Made by a program: the position numbers and the translations under genes
The notes under the pieces: generated by a model
Database searches by the model: none
Seen by the model: only the letters and a program-made list of their open reading frames with translations
Told to the model about the DNA's origin: nothing
Part shown: positions 49,601 to 59,600 of the stretch, piece by piece
Position numbering within the stretch: the first letter of the stretch is position 1
Layout: the number at the start of each line of letters is the position of its first letter
Assembly: GCF_910592395.1 (NCBI RefSeq)
Contig: NC_088323.1
Location: 3,162,001-3,226,000, forward strand
Length of the DNA: 64,000 bases
Source of the DNA: Lineus longissimus
Taxonomy: Eukaryota; Nemertea; Pilidiophora; Heteronemertea; Lineidae
Direction of reading: 5' to 3'

Positions 49601-52028
49601 ATGGAGTTAGACTTTGATAGGCTGGTTTACCGCGGCATCTCCGACTACCAAAAAATAGAGATTTATCATTCGCCGATTGACGGAAACCATATTCGTCTCG
49701 ATGATGAATCAAGTGAGTGTTTGGCGTAGCCAGGTGCATCTTTGAAGAAAACGATTCAACTTTGAAAAAAACGTCAAAGATGTATTTCATGTTGGAATGT
49801 TTCACTCAACGTTTATAAAAGTTACAAGCTTTCAAATTACACTTTTTTATTTGTGATATGATGCTTCTATCAAAGTTAACATTTGGTCTGTCTGAAATGC
49901 AGCCGTAAGTCTCACCTTTCTGTCAACGCCAGCAAATTCCATGAAAAAAGGAATCATCTAAAATATATTTCAATTGCCGTCTGTGGTTGTTTGTCTTCAC
50001 AGCCGTTTCGGTTGATTTCAGATAATTCAGAATACGACAATTCGTACACTGAAATGACCCTCTGCCTAGAAGAGAATATATATAAAGGAAAAGACATCCT
50101 CTTACTCGGAGGGGGTGTAGGCCATTGCTTCAATGCCTTACTAAAGGAGCAGCCAAACATGGTGACCATGGTTGAGGTAAGCTTAAAAAGCTTTAAAATA
50201 TCATGGCATTCGCAAAAGCTAGCATATTAACGCATTTACTGTGAGTATTAGATATCTTTCTCCCATTTCTCAAAAAGTCTAAAATATGACTTACTGTAGT
50301 TTAATTTGACGCTCAAAGTTTGATCCCAAATTGATCATCGTGATTAAAACACCAACTCTAATCCCAAATCTGTTATTTTCATTAAATTCAGCCACTTTAT
50401 ATTAGGCATGCACTTTCATTGGGGACAGAAGTTGGGTGTCCTCAGTAAAAAGCTTCACTGCAATTCACCATATTTTATTTCAACATCAACAGCAACAGTA
50501 ACAAAATACTTGTTGTTACTTTTTACATTTTGCCTGGCGTTAATTGTCCGGTATTATCTGATTTAAGATTGATCCTCTGTTAATTGAAGTCTCAAAGGTA
50601 TACATGCGTGGAGGGTGTGGTGATTCTTTGGATAGAATGGAAGGGCCAAACCACAAGGTAAACAGGACCAACTAAAAAAGTAGGCGCCTGTTGATGCTAG
50701 AATGTAAATTCGAATCTACTGAGGCCGCCAATCTACAGATTTTAGCTTTCGATAAAGTTGCGACGGCTTATTACGATCGACTGCAATTATGAAATTTGTG
50801 AATCAAAGTGCATTAACCTTACTATAACTTCATTGGACTACACTTTTGCAAGTATTTTCTTTAGTTTAAAAGTATGGATCATTCAAAAATGAGAGACGAT
50901 GTTGATATATCCTTCCAAAAGACTTGACCACAAAATACTGATGTGAACCAATTTGTCTGGCAGTTCTAATTGCCACACATCCTAAAGAGAGAAGATATAT
51001 AATTGGTGGAAATTCGTCATTTCAACTAAGGTATGAATGATTTCAGAACATACTTTGTACCTTCTGAAAAAAAACCTCACGTCCTCTTGATCATGAGCTT
51101 GTGCTCTCTTCACTGTACCAATGATCTTTCAGGATATATTGGTGATGATCGCTCCTTTTTCCTACAGATCATTGTTGGCGATGGATTTCAAGTATTGGAG
51201 AATGCTATAAAGGAAACGATCCAGTTTGATTATGTTATTGATGATATGTGCATGGTACCTTCAGTGCCTGAACCAAAAAGCAAAGGTCGGTCTGAATTAT
51301 ATACCTTTCTTCGCATCTCGACCAGCTAGGTTTGTGCATCTCATCAAGATTTACCCGGCACGTTTAAGGGAGTAAAGACAATGAGGTTCATGATGGTTTT
51401 CTAAAAATCGGTTTATTTTCTGAAATGTTACAATTGTCTTTTTGTACACGATGCCTTGTATGTGTTCTTTCAGATATACGATTTCAAACAGGAGATGTCA
51501 AAACTCGAAACAGTTCCGCTCTAGATCTGTCTAGACAGGTTTTGAAACCTGGTGGCAGTTACATACAAACTGTAAGTATAAATATATTTAATTTATCTAT
51601 CAGGTGACTGATAAGGTCAGTTTCGTGTTCTTGAAGCGAGTAATAAGCAGAATCTGCTATACCAACATGAAGAACATTCCTGACCAATGGCCAAATTCAT
51701 TGTTGTATCGGGTAGACAACAGCACATTTTAATCCGGAGGCGGATGGCCAATTGAAAAGATACCCGAAAAGCCTTAAGATATCCTGCGTAATTAAAACAG
51801 CCCACACAAAATGAACTGGTAGGAGATCTGCAAGAGAACGGAGAAACCTCGCACTGGCTACCTTTCATTTAACTTTTCTTTAAAAAGGTTTATTATTAAT
51901 TTCAGATGGATCCCTACCCGATGAAGAATCATACTGACTTCCAGGCAATGGCCGAAAGGCTGGGTGGGGTTTGGACAAGGAGGGAATGTCCGTGCGTACG
52001 CACATTTCACGAAAAGTATCCTTTTTAA
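46636..52028 (+). CDS. SMS: Spermine synthase homologue with altered active site
   Basis: Aminopropyltransferase of the spermine/spermidine synthase fold with the animal-type N-terminal domain. Exons 46636-46693, 47428-47581, 48507-48606, 48892-48942, 49230-49297, 49534-49712, 50022-50176, 50568-50657, 51168-51285, 51474-51571 and 51906-52028 join in phase to 397 aa (human SMS is 366). An N-terminal domain (HTFMLYVKF, MTIRTYSAQNLLTIDV) is followed by LPSAIKRGERIWRYGF, then the catalytic domain: YQKIEIYHS, KGKDILLLGGGVGH, MVTMVEID, MRGGCGDSLD, FDYVIDDMCMVP, SRQVLKPGGSYIQT. The MTA/dcSAM motif is normally GGGDGG; here the Asp is Val236 and the last Gly is His238. The second catalytic Asp (Asp311 in VIDD), the Glu of MVTMVE, the Gln of DYQKI and the Tyr of SYTE remain. 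The C-terminus is somewhat short. Activity is doubtful; it may be a neofunctional or regulatory paralogue. Poly-A signal at 52,543. Confidence 0.9.
47328..47346 (+). repeat. C19 homopolymer tract
   Basis: Nineteen C residues in the first intron of the spermine synthase-like gene, about 80 bp upstream of the second coding exon. Similar C13 and C14 tracts lie at 25,048-25,060 and 25,159-25,172 in the class B GPCR gene. Confidence 0.9.
49345..49509 (-). mobile_element. tRNA-derived SINE fragment
   Basis: On the minus strand, from 49,509, the sequence shows a pol III A-box-like TAGCGCCATGGG and, about 35 bp later, a good B box GGGTTCGACACC. These are followed by an unrelated body (TTTCTGGTTGCTCCTTTAAA and beyond). 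A tRNA-like head joined to a non-tRNA body is the structure of a tRNA-derived SINE. It lies in the intron immediately before the exon at 49,534, with its head only about 25 bp from the acceptor. It is not a functional tRNA, because the acceptor and anticodon stems do not close properly. Confidence 0.7.
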
Positions 52029-52542
52029 AAAGAAAGCTGGACAAGAAAACGACGATTCTTGAAAAATCCAGCGACGGGTTGTAGAACAGAAGCATAGTTG
52101 ATCCTGCATGATGTGCATGATCCTGCATTACTTTATATCATCGTGATATGTTATATTCACTTTCCTTAACTCTCAACACAGCTACTTCACCTATCAAGTG
52201 ACCTTTCCAGTGAAAGTAGCCGAAAATGGGCTCACTATATAAAAATAGTCTTTGTATATAACCATGTTAGTTAGTGTTAGTGGTCATGATTTTGTTTGAA
52301 CTGCAATTCATCGAATAGCTCGCACCTCTATATAAACGAAATATTTAGATCATGATGAGAAGACAAAACGATAAAAAGGAAGGAATAGAACCTCTCTTAG
52401 TGGACAGCTTTGTAAGAGGCACACCATTACTACTAGCGACGGAAATTCTGGTCCCAAATGGATAGTTTCTATACAATTTGACCTCTGTTATCAGGACACC
52501 TCGTAATTAAGGACAGCATTTGTCAGTCCCAATGTTGTCCTC

Positions 52543-52548
52543 AATAAA
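52543..52548 (+). promoter_or_regulatory. Poly-A signal AATAAA
   Basis: Hexamer 515 bp after the stop of the spermine synthase-like gene. It is the best nearby candidate for that gene's 3' end. Confidence 0.45.
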
Positions 52549-53606
52549 GAGGTTTTACTGTACGTAGTAGCAAGTATGGATTAAATAAATATATTATATA
52601 CTTGGTAGTAGTGGTGATAGTGGTGGTGGTTGTGGTGCAGTAGCAGTAGCAGTAATAGTATTTAGTACGAACGCGTATACGTCCTTTCCACAGCAACAGT
52701 GACGAAAGAAGTAGTCTGGTGCAAACCCATGCACGTCCTACTTTCACCACATGTCGCAATTGTAAGCTGATGCAAGCCGTCACATTACTCAATAACTCGC
52801 CGACGAATGAACAGGTGCTGTTGGTGGCGACTGATCGAGTGGTGCGACGATCGCACAGATGAGAGGCAGGCTTACATTCCCTGTCACGAACAATTAACTC
52901 TACCAATGCCTTTCACCAAGTTTCTGAAATGTAGGGGAAAAGCACACTGGCCTCATGCAATTCGTAGGAATGTGTGATATGTGATGAATAAAAAACTGCA
53001 GTCGTGTCTGATCCTCGTCATCCAGTTCGGATCATCCACTCATGTAGTTTTCTTTTTATCAGTAAAACTTTCTGGAAAATAGCGGTATTCGTTAATTTTA
53101 GAACGCAGAACTCCTGGTGCGAAAACCCTTTTCCACCAAGTGAGTGCACGCCGAGATCCGTGTTCATGTCACCCAGCTATTAAGACGCAACGTCATTTAC
53201 ATTGTCGTCGAAGTAGCGGGGCAATCGAGCACCAACAGCGTGACGTCATCATGTAGATTCTTGTCTCAGCGCAGTGTGTTGCAGTGCATCGATCTGCACA
53301 GAAGTTATCTCTACATGGAGGTCACACTCGGGTCCTGATGGAATTAGAATCGGAAAAGCGTGATAATTCAGTCAGTTTTTAATTTTTCCCATTTTATATG
53401 GGTTTTTTAATGATGGGAACTGCCTCTGCAGAATTGAAGGTTACTGGACAGCCAACAGCTTGGTAATAATACCCTTCACAATACCATTGGTCCTTTGATG
53501 AGAATCTCACAGAAATATAATCGGGCTTTTTGATCTGGGAATAGTTCATCCATCAATAAAATTATTTACTCGTATTGTTAAGAAGAAAAATATTCTTTTC
53601 TGCTGT
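52549..53606. other. Intergenic; short GT-rich trinucleotide tract
   Basis: Spacer between the convergent spermine synthase-like and class A GPCR genes. A degenerate GGT/AGT/AGC trinucleotide tract lies at about 52,603-52,662 (units of the type GTAGTGGTGATAGTGGTGG). A 121-codon minus ORF over it is repeat-driven. Confidence 0.6.
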
Positions 53607-54775
53607 TCATGTACAACAACATTCCCTTGGCATGCTTAATACTTTCATCGCATCCGTTCTAAACCTCTGTCCTCCACCGAGAATATAGAGATAAAAGTTA
53701 ATGGCATGATTTGTCAGGGTTATGAAGGTGGTCGTCCATAAGATAACGCTTTGTCTTAGTTCCCAATACGTGATGCTGTTGTCATAGAAAGTATAAACAG
53801 CTGGTATCGTAAACACAACCTCATGAAGCGCATACGGCGCACAGCATATCACGAACGCAAGTGACACCAACATCAGCATTCGCGTCAAATTCCTATTTTC
53901 CATGTCCCCTGCTTGGTTGGCGCTTTGGAGTTTGTGCCGTTCTAATGCAGCTTTTCTGATCCCCTTCATGATCAAGATGTTTGATATCAGCACAAAAAAG
54001 AAGGGAATGATTGTGGTTATAGATAATTGATAGACCGCAATGATGACTTCTACCCAAGGATAATCGCCGAAGCTGAGATCAACATCAAGAAATTCATCAC
54101 CAAGGAGGCGAATATCATAGGTGAAAAACACATTCATATTGATGACCATTGGGATTATTATCAAAGTTAAAATCGCCTTTCTCGCCCGTGCTACGGTACA
54201 GATATTTTTTGCCTTCAATGGAAACAGCACAACATAAGCGCGATCTACAGTCATTAGGGCAAGAGTCAGCCTTGAAGATGTTCCACTGCAATACAGCGAA
54301 TAGAGCACACCCCTGGATTAAAAAGATATGTCATGAAGAGTGAACGGTTCCAAAATGATCATCCGAAAGTTCTAAGGTCCATTAAACCACTAAATAACAA
54401 GGTGCTTTGAAAAAAAAATCAGAGGCCAAACACTGTGCAAAGAAAAAGTTGTCTTTCTTACCTAATAACGTCACGGTAGTGAGGAAACTTTAGGCCAAAA
54501 AAGAACGGAAGGTAGGTCAAATACTCAAATAGAAACACGGTATCCAACGCTGCTAATGCAGACATATAAGTACATGTGCTGATGTGTCGGTATTCCCTTT
54601 TGGTGGTTATGACAAATGAAAAGATATTTCCAAAAATTCCGATGATCGACATCAAAACCGGGGCATACCTTCTGGTAATTCGTAGGGCAAGGATCAAGTA
54701 TGGGAAATACTCATTTTCGGATGAAACATCCTCGGTAACGCTGATGAAATTCATATTCTGAAGTCCAAAATCCAT
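53607..54775 (-). CDS. Rhodopsin-class GPCR, FMRFamide/peptide-receptor-like
   Basis: Two exons on the minus strand, 54775-54462 and 54312-53607, join in phase (AG|G) across a 149-bp intron to give 339 aa. The seven helices are clear: TM1 GIFGNIFSFVI, TM2 SALAALDTVFLF with the conserved Asp, TM3 SRLTLALMTVDRAYVVLF, TM4 AILTLIIIPMVINM, TM5 ITTIIPFFFVLISNILIM, TM6 RMLMLVSLAFVICCAPYALH, TM7 ITLTNHAINFYLYILGGG. An N-H-A-I-N-F-Y-L-Y ending and the FVICCAPY box resemble FMRFamide-receptor-like and related peptide GPCRs; the ligand is unknown. Unusual points: DRY is DRA; TM4 lacks the usual Trp; there is no Cys in the ECL1/TM3 position nor in the long acidic ECL2, so the canonical disulfide is missing. 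The short tail ends MPRECCCT, a possible palmitoylation site. All helices are intact, so it reads as a real gene. Confidence 0.88.
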
Positions 54776-56115
54776 GCCAACTCGTAAATAAATGCCGATG
54801 ATGAACTTAGAAGTCTCCTTTTCATTAAGTTTCTTGATTGGTTCCCTTTGTTTATGTTACATGCTAACATGACTGCGCATGCCAATGTAATATTCATCGT
54901 TGGCTTCTGGGTTTATCGGTTATTTTTAAACCGGTCCGTTTTTCTTTCCATTGCCTTTATCGGCAAAGACTGAACCGACTTGTCCATCTGGAGAGCTATC
55001 AATGAAAGTTCACCGACAACTAGGTCCGAATGTTGGCCGTTAATAGCTAGCTGATTTGAAATCGTCTTGAAGAATATACATGTAACCGCTGAAGAAAAGA
55101 CAAAGAACTTCCTGTTTCTCATCCGAAACCGTTATGTGTTCTAAATAATTGTGCTTTACACTCCATGTAAATTGATATACCATATTCTAATTACTGCCTT
55201 GAACGTAAGTGTAACTTGACCAAATAATTGATTCTGTCGGTTGAATCTGAGATATTGTCAATTTAAGTGGACATTGATTGCCCAACTATCTCACGTTTCT
55301 GAAGTCTTCTATCGGGTTTCATGTTGATGAAGTTGCAGGAAGTCCTCGAGGCACACCAACTGTGGTAACTCTTTTCGATCCAAAGTAATCGAATCCACGC
55401 ACACGTCTGTAATATTCATGATGTGGTGTGATCGAAAAACTTACTAACGTACAGTACCAACGAAAAATGCAATCAATGCAACCTTGTTCTTCATTTTCAT
55501 CTTCTTTTTTACCTCATTTTGTCCAACTAGGTAAATGTATCTGAAGAAAATACGATTTTTTTTCGAGGCCACCTACCCTACTATTCTTTGACCGGTGGTC
55601 TTAGCCTCTTACAAAGGCAACTCTGCAATCAGCTGATTTTGTTCCGATTTTCACACACCTTTTTCTTAAACGTCCTCTAACACCAAATCGTATGGAAGAT
55701 GCATTTGAATTGAAGGAAGTGAATACTTTTTGATAATAAGCTTTGATATATTTATGCCTAGAAAAGTTATGATGTGTATACGTGTGTTTTACAGCTCAAC
55801 AATACAAAAATATTCTACAATGAATATTTCACTCAATACAAATTTACACAGAATATAAAGTAAACAACATATGGCAAGATGATTTGACTGAACCTGTCCC
55901 ATCCTATATATTATACACATTGAAATTAGAATAAGAGGGCCTATGATATCCTTGGGACAAGCCTCGGTTTGCCAAAAAGTGGTGGTTACACAAATGACAG
56001 CTACATATACAAGATCATAACACCATTACAATGTAATATTAAGGAAATTTAAAATACGGGCTTTAAATGGTAAATAGGTATATGCACACAATTATCAACC
56101 TTAGGTGCACATCTG
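54776..56115. other. Intergenic, no gene seen
   Basis: Spacer between the class A GPCR 5' end and the 3' end of the STRA6-like gene. No gene or RNA recognised. Confidence 0.55.
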
Positions 56116-56117
56116 CC

Positions 56118-56290
56118 TATTAAGATGGATCCCAATATATAGACGTCTGCTCATGTACATGTACACCTTCTTGCAGATTAAGATATATCCTAAAATTTGG
56201 GTATTTGTTCATGGACACAGTTTTACGCATTAAGATATTTCTCAATTCTGAGTTTTTGTTCTTGGACAGCTTCTTGAAGATGATACATCC
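56118..56290 (-). repeat. Degenerate ~50-60-bp repeats beside the STRA6-like 3' end
   Basis: ATTAAGATGGATCCC (56,118), ATTAAGATATATCCT (56,177) and ATTAAGATATTTCTC (56,229), followed by GAAGATGATACATCC (56,276), are spaced 59, 52 and 47 bp apart. TGTTCATGGACA/TGTTCTTGGACA blocks lie between them. This is an old short-period array in the 3' flank that runs into the 187-bp duplication. Confidence 0.6.
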
Positions 56291-56627
56291 TAACATTCAG
56301 ATATCCATTCGTTGACTGTTAGCCTCTGAGTAACATGTGCTATCGACTTTCCACTAATAGCATCTCGCTTCGATATCTTAGACCACGATATCTCCAATGG
56401 CGAGTCCACGCTTATCCTTTGGTGGGTCCCCATTCGCGTTATAAGTTCTTGGACACGTTCTTGAAGATGATACATCCTAACATTCGGATATCCATTCGTT
56501 GACTGTTAGCGTCTGAGTAACATGTGCTATCGACTTTCCACTAATATCATCTCACTTCGATATCTTAGACCGCGATATCTCCAATGGCGAGATCACTCTT
56601 ATCCTTTTGTGTGTCCCCATTCACGTT
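56258..56627 (-). repeat. Tandem duplication of the STRA6-like C-terminal end, 187-bp period
   Basis: 56,258-56,440 and 56,445-56,627 are direct copies (offset 187 bp, roughly 90% identical by eye). The second includes the last 20 or so codons and stop of the STRA6-like gene. In the first copy the corresponding codons remain open (NANGDPPKDKRG, LAIGDIVV, stop) compared with NVNGDTQKDKSD, LAIGDIAV, stop in the gene. The extra copy lies downstream of the gene's stop in transcript sense, so it is presently 3' UTR or flank. Confidence 0.88.
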
Positions 56628-59600
56628 AACCTCAACCTCCTCAAGTTCTATCGCATCTTCATCCCCTTTCTTCATATCTTCATCTTCATCTTCATCCCCT
56701 TCCTGCCTGTCCTTTCGGAACCGCCTCTCTATCCTCTCCTTCTCAGCATCAATGTAGTGCTTCCTGAAATGATAACATTTTATGGAAGTGACTATTTGGC
56801 AAGCCCGGCTTACCAAACAGCGACTTCTTCTTGTCCTGAATGGAGAGCCGAACTCATTAATATTAAAGTAAAGTCTCCAGCTCGCTAAAACAGGGTAGAT
56901 TTTTTTACCTGTTTGGCAAGCCCGGCTGGCCGAACAGGGTGGCTTTTTAGTGCTGTTTGGCAAGCGGCTCTCCAAACAGGACAAAAAAAGATGCCTGTTC
57001 GGCGAGCGGCTTGCCAAATAGACCCGGCCAATATTTATTCAGATAGTTATTCTCGAGTCATAACCAAGACGAAATAACCGAATCGTCTATGCTGTGTGAA
57101 CTGTCGACTGAAAGGGTCCGACTGTAGTGACTTGTTAAATGTATTGACAGTGTGTGCGTTATTCACTGAGTAATTCGACGATAGGGGGCTCTCGGAATGG
57201 TCAGTAGCCACTAGTCCGAAGACTGCCGCCAGCACCAACAGCCAAAGCCTATGATGTTCCCTCAGATTGACAGGAAGCACCCAACATATAGTACCTGGTT
57301 GCCCTCAGGGGGAGGTTGTTGAGCAATGTGTAGGCAAGAAACCACTGGGCCCTCATTGCCCTCCGTCGCCTCATCATTGCCTTCTCCACCTCTTTTTGTT
57401 CAGCATCTTTCAGCTTTTCCATACTGTCCTTAAGCTTTTCATTAGCTGAAAATCAAAGTAGAAGACTGAATAACAAAATCTTAGCTTATTTGCTTTGGAG
57501 AGCGACGGCAAACCACTGGGAGCGAAATTGGTTTTTGAATTGAATTATTATGATTGTAGACCATGCCCTTCTCGAAATCGACTTCGAAAACTTATCAAGT
57601 TCCCGCGGTGATCACATTTTTTCTACCAGTCCTGTCGAAAATCTTGTGAATACTTTACGACTTCATTTAAGGTCCTTGGTGGTTTGTCAATTTTAAAAGC
57701 CCGCTCGCACCTAGGCCTTTATTCACGTTGTCAGTTTGGCCGATCTTCTTATAAGAGTCTCTGAACTCCTCTTCCTCTTTCTTCACAGTGTCTCTCTTCC
57801 CTTGGATCTCCTCTTTCACCATGTTGACAAAGGTCATAAGAACTGGATTGGTATGAGCATTCTCTACATGGATGAGGCCAACGTATGCCTTGAAACCTGA
57901 AATGAGGGATTTAAGCACACTGCAAGCAGCCTGAGTTCTGTTGGCGTATATTAACGAAAATACTCGAATACTGGAAAACCAAACAAAAGTATGTAATCTG
58001 TCATACAGATATACAGAAATACTCTGCACAGCCAAAATGCAGGGGCACGTTAACCTTAGGTTTAAACTTTGCTTACCTGGGTCCATCTTTTCGAACAGCC
58101 TCGGCAGAGTGCTACAGTCAAGTCGGCTCAGGAAGAACAGACCAAACAGGATGGATTTGATCATACGCATAAGACAGGAGAACAACCCGACGAAGACGTT
58201 ATAGAAGAAGAGGAAGTACATGACACAGAAGAGTAGTCGTCTGAAATAAATAAAGAGTTCTCACGCAAACGCCACTAAAGCCTCTCCGCAAAAATTGCGA
58301 CAACTATACAGTACTGCTGTATGTACCGATCTGACGATATATACCGGATTCTCATAAAGAAGGTATAAGACGACTAGGTTCAGTATGGCAATTTATTAGC
58401 CTTGAGAAATCTTTAACGCGGAGGGCATTACTTATGTTAAAACGAGCAATTTGGAGTATTGAGACGGTTGGAAAAGCTATGGTTAGATAATGATATCAAC
58501 ATCTCTTGAGCACTGTGAACAATCTTGACACTTGGAAGACTGTTTACCTGTTGTTGAGGGCAAATACCTTTCCTCTTTTCTGGAGAAACACAAATATGGC
58601 GGCGATTTTGGAGGCGATGTTGACACCCAAACTGATGGCAATAATTGGCCTGAAATCAAAATAAGAAATGAAGCAATGCAATATCCAGTGACTGGCCTAG
58701 GAGGGTATAGACGATATTCAAGTTCTACCAGTTCGCGCATATCTTGGCTTTTCGCACACAGAGCCTGCTGTTCAAAATACTTCCCAATGCCCTCATTAAC
58801 AAACTCGAATAGATTAAGTACTTCGTGTCAGTGTCCCTTGGATTATTGGTATGATAATTGGATATCGATTTCAAAGCAAGGACGAATGCCTGGTAATTCA
58901 AATTAAGCTCAACTTCAGCGATGTCAGTAATTTTGAACACTTACCAGTAGCTGCGTAGGATGTGCAGAAACCACATTGCTTTGCTGTAGATCATTGGAAT
59001 AAAGATAATGTAGGAAAGGCCCGCAAACAGAACCGCTAAGAAAGCAAACTGGAGCACGAACGCTGAAAGAGAGGATGCTTTATACTTGGGGATCACAGAT
59101 GTTTCTGGCAAAATATCTTTGCAACTGTACAGAGAAAGCTACGACCATTTCAGGACCCAGATAAGTCTGCAAAAGTCATCTTCTCATGTAATTTTCCCCC
59201 AATTGTTTCTCTTTTTTGGAAATTGCCAGGACACGGCTATAGACTTATTTTAAAACGGACTGATTCGGTCTGTCGAATTGACTAATTTCGATCCAGGTGG
59301 AAATGATATGCTCAGTTGGATGGGACAGGCTGATATATCTGACTGGCCATGGTAATTTATACTCACCCCAAAATATGTAGGCTACTTGATAGCCAGAGTA
59401 GCGCACGAATCCAACCTAGACAAGAAAAAACATTTTACAGGGTGAAAAAATTGTATTGGTGGATTTAATGTGGAATAAAGTGTTTAAAAGAGCAGTTGTA
59501 TCCTCCGATGCAGTTCCTTGATTAGAACTAAAACGATGGGATTATGTTTGGTGAAATCTATGTTAAGCTGCGTGTCTGACAGATAAAACATAACACACCC

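Noticed and set aside
52541-52906. 121-codon minus-strand ORF with Tyr/Cys and Thr runs
   Set aside because: The runs come from a trinucleotide repeat tract.
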